A DNA stretch of 64,000 nucleotides from Desmodesmus armatus. Lineage: Eukaryota > Chlorophyta > Chlorophyceae > Sphaeropleales > Scenedesmaceae. A model generated the notes under the pieces. It was not told the origin of the DNA, did not search any database, and worked only from the letters and a program-made list of their open reading frames with translations. Of the stretch, positions 23,647 to 35,882 are shown piece by piece. Position 1 is the first letter of the stretch. The number at the start of each line of letters is the position of its first letter. Location: assembly GCA_007449985.2 (NCBI GenBank), contig VIIQ02000046.1, positions 186,001-250,000 of the forward strand, given 5' to 3'. Both the position numbers and the translations under genes were made by a program.

Positions 23647-26600
23647 TCAGTCCCTGTAGGAGCGCCGGCTGAGGGGTTTGTCGGGTGGCTGCACGCCCCA
23701 GCTGACGATGCGGCCATCCCATGAAGCTGTGGTCAGCTCGGGCTCATATGGGTGCCAGCTGCAGTCACGCACCAGCGACTCATGGAACTGCATCTTGGAC
23801 ACCTGCAAGAAACATGACAGCAGAACAGCACCTAGTGAAAGGGGCCGTGGTTGCGGCCATTTTGGAGGTGCCATGCATGCTTTTCAACGAGTCACCACCC
23901 GCCGCCTGAACCTTGCTTGGCGCTGTTATGATGGCTTGCATAGCCCGACTGACCCCGGCCCCCCAAATCCACCGCTCTAGCCAACACCACACGACAGGGT
24001 GGGTGTCACGCTGCCTTCAAACACCCTACATGAGCACATGCCGTCCAAGTCAGTCTGTATGGCAACAGGCACCACACAGCCGTGATCAAATGTCTCACCA
24101 GTTTGCCGCTGACGACGTCCCACACCAGGATATCACCCTCTGCATTGCCAGCATAGATGTAGCGCTGCCCTGTCGAGTGCGCGGGGCTGAAGTAGCTGCG
24201 TATCAATGTTTGCAGCACTGCGTGCCCCCTGTAGGTCATGAGGGAGACGTCATCAGGGTGATGCACTGCAAAGCCAGCCGCTGCAGGGACAAAGCAACAG
24301 AAACAGCGAGCGCAATAGCGTTGGAAAGATGTCAAGAACAGTATATCAAACACCCTGAGCACACACCATGAATTGACATTCACCATATATTGAAATTCAC
24401 CATAAACGCATGTGCATACCCTGTCCGCTCGCGTGAAATGCTTGGCGCCTGAGGCCAATTGAGAACCTCGTTCACACAATGCCAAGTGAAACGGCACAAT
24501 CAAGCAGACGTAAGAGTTCCGTGCAGGCTGCGAGGCAGGCAGGCCCAATTGACCAACCGCAACGCAGTGCACAGTGGTGGGAGCGGACCTGCATGCTCAG
24601 CCGTCGCCCTCCAGGCCCTCAACAAGGCATAGCTGCCACAGACACAACCCTTTGGATGTGACAATGCCTCCCTTCAAATCACTCTTACAATATATCCACC
24701 TGCTCCGTCCATCCTGTTTCTGTAGGCCAGGATCGTGTCAACCCTTTTGCTCCACAAGCGATGCTGACCTTTTCGTCAGCCCACGTCAAACATTCCTGAC
24801 ATACTCCGCTCACCTGGGTACTCCTCCCAGCGGTAGTCCCAGCGGGGTATGCGGGGCCTGTTGCGCTGCGACGCTGCCGCGTGGCTCTGTGACACAGCAG
24901 CCCGCGTGTCCCACAGCTTGATGGTCTGGTCCTTGCAGTTGCTGATCAGGTGGTGGCCATCACCCTTGGTGCACACATGAGTGACACCCTCAGTGTGACC
25001 TGTACGGTGGTTGGGCAGGGGGTGGGGTAGAGGGGAGAGTAGGGAGCAGGGGTGTGGCAGGAGATGCGAGATGCAGTCAGTCTGGGTAGAGGCTACAATT
25101 CTGTGTGATGACTGAGTGTTGCTTGTAACTGCACGCTGAATAAGAAGCAGTAGAGAAAGTTGTGGAGAATGGGGTGAAGGGCTGATAAAATGCAGTGTGC
25201 TCTAGCTGAAAATGGCAGAAAAGCACGTGGCACGTTGATTGCTTGGGGCAACCACAGAGTGTCAGTGGTGACGATGGAGGGTGCACCACTACGTGATGGT
25301 GACCAAACCCACACATAGGGCTGCTGGCTGTCCCAAGTTGGCTGAGAATGCGGTACGCAGCAACACCACCATGCTGCCTCTGCTTGGCGTGCACAGCAGG
25401 ACTTTGAGGCACTAGCAAACAACAACAGTGACCTGACAAGACCCAGCCCAACTCACCCACGAGCACTCCCTGTGCTTGTCTGATGGTGCCGGTGCGGTCC
25501 CGCATGTCCCACACCCGCACAAATGAGTCATCACTGCCGCTCACAATCAGGTGGGGGTCATGGTCACTCAGGTATGCCTGCACAGCACACAAGAGCCATA
25601 CAGGACACCATAGCAGATTAACAAGTGACGGCTTATTGGATCGAAACCTATAGGTTGAGAGCCTAATACGTTGCTAAGGTCACACCCCCACACATGACAG
25701 CCAAAAAGTTGTCTACATTCCGTTCCCAAAAGTGCCGCACGCAGCCCTGGCGGGGTGATTCCGCATAAACATAGGATAAAGATCGTATTGAGAATAGTGA
25801 GAAACGTGGTCTACGCTGGTGCTGGGATATCGCAACTGCCATCAGCCCATCCCAAAACCATCGCAAACTGGACACCCCACACGATATTCATGTGTATTTA
25901 TCGGCAACATCTGGCCCACGTGTGCTCAGCGAAACTGCGTGGTTGCAAAGACACCGAACCTATATACATGAACAGTATCCTTGCATGGCAACGAACGTGA
26001 GCTGAGCCTTTGAGAAGCATGTACATTGCATTAACTGCATCGTATACCCTTTTGGTAAGGCATGAACGCGCCCTGTAGCTTCGAACTTGTGAGGACAGGC
26101 GATCGGTTACGAGATGCGCAGACAACTGTCATCCAACGTTGGACCGCGCATGACCGACTTTTGCGAACAACTACGCAAACCGCAATTTGTGCTGCTGTGT
26201 GATCGAGAGGGCATAAAAGCCCCGCTGTGTTCATTTTAGCCTGTCAAGGGGCAGCAGCTGAAGCTGCAGGCGCAGCAGCACCCCAGCAGCAGCACGCCTG
26301 CAACAGCGTGCCGCAGCTGTACAGGAGCAAAACAACTGCACTACGCCTCCTCCGACTTCTAGAGCTCAACTCAATCTGCTATGTTCATCCCAGCCTGACA
26401 CATGGGAGCAGCTGGTACCGCTTGCAGCGGCAGCAGTGCTAGGCACCCCAGCAGCAGTACCCCAGCAGCAGCAAGTGTGCAGCAGCTTGACAGCAGCAGA
26501 AATGCAGTAACGCCTCCCCTGATCCCCCAAACAAAGTTGGGCAGGGTTCGATCCAGCACTGACGCCACCTGGGCGTTAGCCGTTCTATATGATATAAGCG

Positions 26601-29600
26601 ATATAAGTTATATCGCACGCGCAGGGGCTGGCGATAGTGTGTGCAGGCGGCTGGCAAGTGATGCATTGGCCGCAATGCACCACTTTGTGTTTGACCTATG
26701 GAGGCTCTCTACATCAAAGTATGTGCCATCCTGAATGCTTGCAACACATCATGACTGAATTGCAATGGCTGCTTGCAACTCATGTGTCAACACAAGAGCC
26801 ATACAGGACACCAGGGCAGATTGACCAGTGACGGCGTATATCACACGCACAGGGGCTGGCGGTGGTGTGCGCAGGCGGCTGGCGAGTAATGCATTGACCG
26901 CAATGCACCAATGGGTAGCTAGCTATAGCAGCAGCAACCATGTCTGTCCATGATGGCAGCAGCTGCAATGTGCAACAGCATGTTCCAAAGCACCGCTGTG
27001 CGGCTGTGTCGCCTCTGATAGCTCACCTCAAACGCTGGTCTGTTCCCCATGCACCCCCCCCCCCAATTGCCACCACCACTGCCACCGCACAGAAGCGAGC
27101 ATGTGCTCAGGCACCTACCACTGCGTTCACATCATCCTGGTGGTTGGACAGCCGGGTGAGGCAGCGCTTGGACTCAATGTCATACACATACACAGCATTG
27201 CCGTTGGTGCCTGCAAACAAGGCCCAACACGGGCACAGGACAAGCCATCAGCGCAGAGCCTGACATCAAAATGAGCCAACTCCTGGTACCACTTGAGCCT
27301 GGTCAATCTAGCATATGTTTGGTTCTGACTGAACCACACAGCTGTACAGGTGACTGCATGGTGCAGTTCAGGCATTGCACAGCAAGCCGCCCCTCCTGTA
27401 GCTCTTGACAGCACCCAAGCAGGCACACCGCGCTCAAAATGCAGCTGGGGGGGGGCGCCCGGCCCTGGCCACAGCTACAGACAATTGCATTCTCGCCCTC
27501 TCCCCCTGCTTACCGGCAATGAGCTGCCCCCCTGTGGGCTCCAGGCAATGCTCCAGATGCCGATGCCACCATCAAACTCCTCGTCACTGTCTGAGCCTGG
27601 CAGGCAACAACAGCACAGCATAATACGTAATTCAGACAGTGAGTGGAGCTCTCGCACTCCGCCAGCTGAGAGGTACCCAGCATATGCACAGGGGCGCGCC
27701 CACAACACAAGCCCCAACAGCGCAACTTTCCCTTACGCAACACTACAACACTACAACCACGTGGCTGGCTGAGAGTCGCACGTACAGGCCGAGCATCGAC
27801 TCTGCAGAGCCGTGCAAAACCCACAACCCCAACCCAAGCCACGTGATGTTCCAGCCGCAGCCCTGACAGCTGCATGCTGTGTTGAAGACAGCCCACCTGC
27901 TCCCCTCCTGCCCCTGCGAGAGTCGGCCCCCTCAGCATATCTGCCGTCAAAGGCCAGGGGCTCATGCACCTGTGGCAGCACAGCAGGGCACAGACGGCAG
28001 CACACTTGAGCAGAAGCGACAGATGGACTCGGCCAGCATCTCAACTAAACGGCATGAATTCTGTATGGCAGCAAGTGCACATTTGGCAAGTGTTTGATTT
28101 CAATACAAAAGGCATGATGTTACAGCAAATGAAGCTGGTTTGCGCTGTCGCTGCAATATGCCAGCAGCGCCATCACATGCAAAGGTAGGCCCTAGTAACC
28201 CCCAGAAGAAGGGTGGCTGGCAGTTGCAGCCGGGTTGCCTGGCGTACCTCTGTGATGTTTGCCTGGCTCTCAACCTGCAACACAGCGGCAACCAGATTTG
28301 CAAACACGCTATCATTCATGACCGTGTATATGCACAGGATTTCCCTTCAAAGGCATACATCACTGCTGCACAGCACTGCTACTGCCATGCCACACACTTG
28401 GAGAAACATCCTTGGCACATGCAGAGTGTTGGCAGTTCTCCCACCCCACCGGCAGAATCCAGTCAATGGCTGGTCTAGACACTGCAGGTGCATTGCTACA
28501 GCCAGCCCGGAATGTTGCTACCCACCACATCATAGCTGCTGCCAACATTCACCACAAAGGCAACCGGGGATATGCTGGCGTACACCAGCAGCCGCTGGTC
28601 TGGGCTCATGGTGGTGTCTGAACCACAGACGGCAAGGCAGGTGGGTAGGCAAGCAAGCGGCAGGTCAGTAAGCAGGCAGGCAGGGTGCATACATGCATGC
28701 ATTCGTACCTGCATGCAGGCAGGCAGACGGGCCCCAGGGGGGCGGGGGGCGGACGGGCAGGTAGCTTGGCAAAATGAAGATCTCGTGCTTGCTATGCCCT
28801 AGTTGAGTGTTGCAGAGCGGCAGCAGCAAGGCTCCGCGGTTCCCTCTCCCAAAGCAGACACTGATGCTGTTCATGGCAGCTGCTGGAGTTGCCAGCTACC
28901 AGCTGCCAGCCTTGTGCCTCCCCTTGCTCTCAGCCCCCCCCCCCCACACACACACAAGCGCCATTGTTTGAATATCCTTGTCGGATGATTGCTAGTCAGC
29001 ATGCATGTGCACGCATGCAGTCTCTCTGTCGGCACACACTAACGCACTTTTTCCTGCAGGTTGATGATGTCTAGCGTCTGCACCTGCCACCGATACACTG
29101 CTCGGCACTGAGCAATTACGGCACTGTTGCTTGCCTATCTAGTAGGACAGTCTTAGTGAGCCTGCATGTATCCAAGTACTCCCTGTGTCGACACACCCAC
29201 ATGCACCCACCCAAGTGCTGCCACACACCAACACCCCACCTGTGATGGTCCAGCGTGTCATACGTGTGGTGACGTCCTTGCGCAGCGCCCAGTTGCGTGT
29301 GGTGTCGTACAGACGCACACGCCGGTCCTGCAGGGATCACATTGATGTCAGAACTGATGAGCTCAATGATCAGCACTGTACAGTACTATACTGTTGCACT
29401 AGCTATACCTCGTGCATGCAGCAGCTGCTGCATCCTCTTGTGCGTGCAGCAGCATCCTCAGGCTGACATACTACATTCCGCTTGAACAAACAGAGAGTCC
29501 ACCTAGTCTTTCGAAGCAGACAGTGAGTAGGGTTTGATCATACTTGACACTGAGGGGCAAGGGGGAGAGACCTGCCGTCTGGCTGCATGCGCTAGCTTGA

Positions 29601-32600
29601 CACGAGGGGCAAGGGGGAGAGACCTGCCGTCTGGCTGCATGCGCTAGCAATTGGAGAACCTCACATGCCTGGGAGGGGGGGCCCCACTTGCACCAAGCCC
29701 TGCAGCACCCAGGCCTGTTGCATTGCTGCACAGCCTCTGGTCCCTCACCTGGTAAGCAGCGATGAAGAAGTCCCCAGAGGCTGAGTACTGCCCAATGTAG
29801 GCCCTGCTGTGCATGCTGTCACGGACCTGGCACACCACAGGAACAGGGGGGCAGGGAGGGGCCAGCATGGGACAGGAAGAAGTTGGTGAGAGGCAGGGCG
29901 GCGAATGCCGTCGGAGAGGACGCATTGATGAGTCATGCGAGGTGTATGGGGTACCCAAACGTCAGGCAGGTACATCAGCGCGCTCTGATTGTGTGTGTTG
30001 CCGAATGCAAGTGTGTGGGTGTTCACACATCATGTGCATTCAGCAGTCGCATTCATGATGATGGTGGTAATGAAGGGTATGTAAAAGGAAGTCCTCAAGT
30101 CTCCCGACCCCATCAGTCAGCACTGCCAACGCACCTTGCGAGGAAACAGCGGCAGCGCCCTGCAGCCCAAGTGCACCTGCTGCGTCCTGCTGAACCCATA
30201 CTGCCGCCCCAACGCCACCTCCCGCTTGAACAGCATACACGCACTGTTGATAGCAGTCTGCCCGCTCCCCTGACAGCTGCTGCTGCTGCTGCCGGCTCGC
30301 GCTGCTGCCTCTGCCGCTGCTGCTCCATCGGCTGCTGCTGCTCCCGCTGCCTGCACATCCCCTGCTGGCTCTGCTGCTGCTGGCCTCCTCCGAGCGAATC
30401 CCCGTGTGCTGACACCTTGGTGTGCTGTCACCTGCTGCATGATGCTACTGATGGCACCACCCAGAATCGAACCCGCGCCGTGCGATCTGCGGTCCAATGT
30501 CCCCCCTGCCTCCTCTGCTGAGTGCAGGTGGTCCTGCTGCCGCCTTGCTGCCTTACTGCCGCGGCCACCGCTGCTGCCGTGGGTGCCGCCAGTGCTGCCG
30601 GGGTGGGGTTCAGTGGGAGCAGCAGGTGGGAAGACCCGGCTGAAGGTTGCTGCCTGTTGGTGCGTGACCATTGCCTGTGCTGTGCTTGTAGAGGGAAGGT
30701 TGATGGGGTCACAACTGCTGTCCAGACAACCCTGTATGGAGCAGCAGGGGGTGGGGTTGATGTCACAGGGGTAACAACATGCGCCGGGTGTGTTGGCAGG
30801 GATATCGCATGCGAGCCAAGCAGCCATGACTGTATGGGCCTTGGCCCACACAGAAGTGAGTGCTGTGCGTAGATTTCTCATACCACATCACTGCTTGGCA
30901 GCCGTACATACCCTTCCCTCCCCTGTCTTCCGTACTTATCCCTGCTTCAGTGTGACTGCGTGCCCTCGCTCACCCAGATGGGGTTAGCCTGCCCGATGTC
31001 AAACCCTCTGCTGCCGTTGTTGATAGCCGCGGCCAGGTCCCCCTGCAGGGGCTGTAGCGACAGCGGCAGGCGTGGGAAGTCCCTCAGTGTTTCACCAGCG
31101 GCCAACAGGCCCCTGTTGCGGCCCAGCAGCAGGCTCATGATGTTGCCAGTATTCAGCGTGATGGCACGCGCACCTGTATGGGAGCAGGCGGGCGGGAGGG
31201 CAGGCGGGCGGGCAGGCGGGCGAGCAAGTAATCAATCAGACAGAGTGACCACAAAGTGTCAGGTGATGATGCATGGGGGTTGGGGCTGTAATGGCCAAAA
31301 TGCAGGCTGATGGTGGCACCATGTACAGCCAAGTGCAGCCACAACTCAACATGGCAAGCACGCCTGCGCACCACATAACATTGCAACAAACAAAATGGCG
31401 CCGGCAGAGCAACCAGAACCGAGTGGACACCCTGCAGCTGTCGCCGCAACAAGCAGCAGATGCTGCAGTCTCCTAATGCTGCTAACGCTGATGCTATGCA
31501 TGGCATGCCTTGTGCAGTCCTTGGGAGGCAAAGCCTGTCTACTTACCACCAATGTTCACAGCCACCTCGACATCATCTTCATCATCTTCACCGTCATCTT
31601 CACCGTCCTCATCTTCATCTTCATCGTCAACTTCATACTCAAGGGCCTCCAGGGCGTTGCTGAATTCATCGTCAGCATCGTCAGAGTCGCCCTCCTCCCC
31701 AAAGCTGTACAGCTCGCCTGCACACAATACAACATCAGTGAGATTACTACGCACTTTGCACAATGCACTGTGCACACAAAACAGATGTCCAAGGTTTTTA
31801 TGAAAGAGGGTGGCAACAGCGGCATTTGCACTACGTAGTATGAGTACATGGGTCACTCATCTCCATACACCAAGCTACACCCTTTGTGTGTGCGCACCAC
31901 AACAAGCTGTACCCTTTGCGTGTGCACAGCACACACGCAAAGCAGAGTGCAATGCACCGCAATGCCAAGCGCACTGCCGCACACGAAAGTGCTGCAACAT
32001 GTCAAAGTGAGTGAGGTGCGGAAGGTGAAGGTTTCACCCCTGTGAGGCGCAAGCTCTGGCAGGACAGTATTCAGGTAAGGTGAGGAAGGGCCTGCAGCAA
32101 AATACTGCTGATGATGACAGCACGGCTCTCGACGGGTGACGCAGCCCACTTGCAAGCTCTTGCCTCTCAGGCCCTTGCGGCTGTGCTGCATTGTCCTGGG
32201 CTGATCCTCAGGCTGTGCTGCATTTGGCAGGCTGTTTTGTATGGTGCTCAACATCAAAGCCTCAATGGGATGCTGCGGCTGGTTTGGAGGCACCTGGCTG
32301 GCGCACCTACCACCAAACCATCCACCCTCAGACCTCAACCCCACCTTGTCACGGTGAACGCTGGCTTCTGCCTCACAGCTGCTCAGCTGGCTCCTGGTAC
32401 ACTCAAAACCCTTATCCCCAACCCCTAAACCCTAAACCTTCATTCTTGAAGACCAAACGCAGAAGCCTCTCAACCCTTGTGAAAGCCAAAAATCAAGGCT
32501 CACCATCGTCATCGGGGTCTGCTATGGCTTCAGGCACATACTCCTGCTCGGCTGGGTCCTCCATGTCTGTGTCGACACCAGTGGACAGCACTGCTGCTGC

Positions 32601-33402
32601 TGCAGCCTCCAGCACATCTGCAGGGGGAAGTCAGGTGCGAGGCAGCGAAGAGGACGGGGCTGATGAGGACGATGTGTGACGCAGAGCGGCAGGGGCATGG
32701 CCAGCGGCAATGTTGTTACAGCCACTGCCACTGATTCAAATTACGGCCCATAAAATGACATCTGACACCCGTCTGAAACAATGGCCTATACTGCACACTG
32801 CCCAATGGGTTGTGGGTGGCGGAGGGGGGGTGGGGGGCAGTTGCATTCTGCCTGCCATGCCACCCTACCTACCTGCTGCTGCAGGTGTCAGCTGCATGGG
32901 ATCCATGCCAAAGGGTGCCTCTCCACCGCTGGCTTCACCGTACACCTGCAGGCAACATATCAAGCCAGGATGCACATGTATTGACCGTGCGTTGCTGACA
33001 CAGCACTCGAGGTGGGCAGTGCTGCAATGCAGCCACCTACATGTTGCTGAGATGTTATTGCAGGAGTGTGACGAGCTTTGAAGCGTTACACTCATAGCAT
33101 GGCTGCATACGATGGCAGATTGCGGCAGTGTTTTTGTCTGGGATGATGCAAGCGCCGTAGCAGTTGCTGCTGCTGTTCTGCTGTGTGGGGCCAGTCTGTC
33201 AGAGGCCCCAATTGCCCCACAGGCCGTGGCTGGCAGGATGCCGCACGCAAGTGCGATACATGAGGTATGAGCGTGGCCACAAACTCATAGCGCAGCACTA
33301 ATGGGCCAGTGTCACTGCAAACTGGTGGGAGTGAGTTGTGGCCCCACTAACCTCGGGCTCTCCAGTCACCGCCTGCCTGCCGCTGCGCCGCGTTGATGAC
33401 AT
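23647..33402 (-). CDS. WD40 protein, LEC14B / DCAF11 type (CUL4-DDB1 substrate receptor)
   Basis: Seventeen minus-strand exons: 33352-33402, 32873-32945, 32504-32617, 31547-31717, 30974-31173, 30135-30674, 29749-29826, 29240-29327, 28526-28617, 28248-28274, 27897-27969, 27514-27596, 27119-27210, 25457-25577, 24814-24999, 24099-24280 and 23647-23802; about 775 aa. Every junction agrees in phase except 27514-27596, one base short. The N-terminus is MSSTRRSGRQ, then an acidic block (exon 31547-31717) and a Gln/Ala/Ser-rich stretch. The WD40 part runs through SRAYIGQYS, RWTIT, SPDQRLLVYAS, GSDDSFVRVWDMRDR, KDQTIKLWDTR and VRDCSWHPYEPEL, in the order of plant LEC14B and animal DCAF11. VWDMR and LWDTR are WDxR motifs expected of CUL4-DDB1 receptors. 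The product probably recruits nuclear targets for ubiquitination; targets unknown. Confidence 0.88.
25587..26910. repeat. Duplicated segments inside one LEC14B-like intron
   Basis: The 1.5-kb intron 25578-27118 holds a ~50-bp block repeated at 25587-25637 and 26790-26839, beginning ACACAAGAGCCATACAGGAC. A ~75-bp block is repeated at 26608-26684 and 26835-26910 (CAGGGGCTGGCG...GCATTG.CCGCAATGCACCA). Two CAG-rich blocks near 26,250 and 26,420 are also related. A perfect inverted repeat of nine bases on each side of one base lies at 26598-26616 (GCGATATAA / TTATATCGC). No ORF or transposon ends identified. Confidence 0.75.
29543..29647. repeat. Direct tandem duplication, ~52 bp x 2
   Basis: Two adjacent copies (29543-29595, 29596-29647) differing by one base, starting CTTGACAC and ending GCATGCGCTAG. 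Located in an intron of the LEC14B-like gene. Confidence 0.92.
32423..32438. repeat. Short CCCTAAA telomere-like repeat
   Basis: Two CCCTAAA units plus CC inside an intron of the LEC14B-like gene. It matches the TTTAGGG telomere unit of plants and some green algae, but two units could occur by chance. Confidence 0.5.
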
Positions 33403-33715
33403 CTCAGAAACTTTTCAATACCATTCCCTGATCTGCACCACCCAACACGCTCCAGCACTCGCAGATTTGCAGCAGATCTCCTGCTGGATCTCTTCAACAA
33501 GACATCTGCACAAGGCTGATTGCTTTGAATTGCAGACACTCACCACGAGACGCACAACTTATACTCGATGCACTCGTACCGTTTGAGTGCCCTGCACATG
33601 TCCCAGACCCACGACCTTGGGGTTCTGCTGTCTTGGGTCATTGCTTGATAAGGGCCCCCAAGCCCGAAGGCAAGGAGGTCACGTCAATAGCTGTTGCAGC
33701 TGTCTGTAGTTTAGC
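33403..33715. promoter_or_regulatory. Divergent upstream region, LEC14B-like / Josephin
   Basis: 313 bp separate the two start codons, so both 5' UTRs and core promoters must fit here. No clear TATA box or known motif was recognised. Confidence 0.6.
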
Positions 33716-35882
33716 ATGTATCACGTAAGACAACTGATGTACATTCTTCCGCTGGTCCTGAACGTCTGCAACCAACAGCTGACGTGCTACTAACTGCAGA
33801 TGATATACAGCTTCAGATGAGTTGCACCCCCACCCATAGGTCGTGACCGCTGCCCCCGCACAGAATTGCTGCATGCTGTCACTATTTTACACGCGCAGGA
33901 GCGCCAGCAGCTGCAGCGGTGTCTGCTGCACACATTGAACAACCTGCTGCAGCGACAGGCCTGGACAAAGCAAGCACTGGATGAAATTTGTGACAACATA
34001 CAGGCAGCCAGGTGCGCAGTATGAAAGTATCCTGACTCTCTGCACAGCAGCAGCAACCCCGGCTGCTTCTGTAAGCCGCTTGACCCGTGCAGCCCCCGCA
34101 CAGCCACTGTATGCTGACTCATGCCCTGCTTCTCCTATGTGTCACACGACACACCACACATGCCATGTTGGCGCTGCTTTCCCCTTATGTGTCATGGCAC
34201 ATATGGTTGCGCCTTAGTGTTGTACAACAACTTTTGATTTTTCAAGTACTTCAGTAGGAATCAACCATGCCCTTGCACGCACGATGCACGACACACATGA
34301 ATTCTCTTTGTCACACACATACAGGGCTTTGCACACTGTTGAGAGCCTTGACTGCACCGCACGGCCACACTGCTGATTGTTGTGGTGGCCACTGCTGCTT
34401 GCTTTCACTGCATCCAGGACGCGGTGGTTGGGCAACTATGATGCAAATGTGCTGGCAGCTGCCCTGGAGCGTCATGGCTTGGTGAGAGGGTGACAGTGCA
34501 GGGCACATGGCAGGACTGCTGTTCTGCTGGCTAGTGCTCTGTGTCGACTACATCCAGCCAGCGCAAAGACCAGCTGCTGCCTTTGCAGTTCCATCTGTGC
34601 TGCACAGGGGTTGAATGTTGCTGAGGGTTGCACGCGAGATGCTGCAGCCTGTGCAGCCTGCGACTGTACTGCCTTGCTGCATGTGTGCGATCCCCTTGTC
34701 TGCCCTGCACCAAAGCGGTGCCAGGTCGGTCTGCCTACCCAGTTGCCCAGTGTTGTTGTGTTGCTGTGCTGCGCCGTCCGTCGCCATGTGTGCTGTGTAT
34801 CCAGGAAGTGAAGTGGCATGATGCTCGCGACACAGAGCTTGTTGACCTACAGCTGGTGCTGACACGCAACAGCAACACACAGCAACCCTCATCACCACCA
34901 CCACCACCACCACAGCAGCCACCTCAGCTGCAGCAGCAGTGCGATCTACTTGACCAGCCCAGCATGCAACAGCAGGGGGGCGACAGTGCCTTGCAGGCTG
35001 GAGAGCCTCAGCTGGGGAAGCCCAGGCCCCAGCAGCAGGTTGAGCAGCAGAAAGAACAGCAGCAGCAGGGTGAGCAGCAGCAGGAAGAGGAGCAGCAGCA
35101 GGAGGGTGAGCAGCAGCAGGAAGAGGAGCTGCAGCAGCAGGCAGAGAAGCCTGAGCTCGTTGGCCTCATCCTCAACGTCCGTGGCAGGGGGCTGCTGGCC
35201 AGTGTGCTTGGGGGCCGGCACTGGTTTGCCATCAAGAGGCTGGACGGGGCATGGTGAGGACCCTCCGCTTTGGAACAGGTTGAGCAGCAGTCCGTTGTGA
35301 AGGGATATTGCCAGCAGGGGTTGCTTGAATGCAGTGCAGCAAGACTGATGGACTCTGACCACAACTTGGCTCAAGTGTGTCAGGTCAAATGTTGCTGAAT
35401 TATGCTGCTACTACATGCTCACCTGACCTGGACCTACCCCTCTGCGTGATTGCAATCGCCCCAACCACGCCAACCCACATAGCTACATATATTCATAGGT
35501 GTAACTTTGATTTTGATTTTGAACCTCACGCAGGTGCAACCTTGACAGCAACCTGTCACAACCAGTCAGCTTTGCACGGCAGGGCCCCAATACAGCAGCA
35601 GTGGTGCCAGCACCAGCAGAACCTAGTGCAGCCGCAGCAGGGGACGGGGATTCAGCGGCAGCGGCAGCGGCAGCGGCAGCGGCAGCGGCAGCGGCAGCGG
35701 CAGCGGCAGCGGCAGCAGAGGACAGGGATGCGGCAGCAGCGGAAGCCGCTGTGTCAGATGGGGGTGGCGACACGGACGGTGCTGCCGCATTGGTCAGCTA
35801 TCTCAAGCAGCAGCTGAAGTCAGGTGGACACCTCCTGTTGGTTTGGACCAACAGCGGCCCTGCTGATGCAGCAGCAGCGTGA
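33716..35882 (+). CDS. Josephin-domain deubiquitinase with Gln/Glu-rich and poly-Ala insertions
   Basis: Exons 33716-33724, 33899-34011, 34418-34481, 34805-35253 and 35534-35882 join in phase to 327 aa. The first exon is nine bases (MYH) and leads into ERQQLQRCLLHTLNNLLQ, matching the YHERQ start and catalytic Cys region of JOSD1/2. WLGNYDANVLAAALE, VKWHDARD, GGRHWFAIKRLDGAW and CNLDSNL follow. The catalytic triad is predicted as Cys11, His201 and Asn214. Unusually, about 95 residues rich in Gln, Glu and Pro (residues ~80-175) split the fold between the central strands. After the Asn, a run of 21 Ala precedes the last element, ALVSYLKQQLKSGGHLLLVWT. Josephins cleave ubiquitin chains. It is divergent from the LEC14B-like gene. 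Confidence 0.88.
35654..35716 (+). repeat. Coding (GCGGCA)n hexanucleotide repeat
   Basis: About ten perfect GCGGCA units in the last exon of the Josephin gene, read in frame as alternating GCG/GCA alanine codons. Confidence 0.95.

Noticed and set aside
30452..30477. tRNA-like T-arm on the minus strand (GGTTCGATTC with a GGTGCCA end)
   Set aside because: No matching acceptor stem, D-arm or anticodon arm upstream, and it lies inside a coding exon of the LEC14B-like gene that is in phase.
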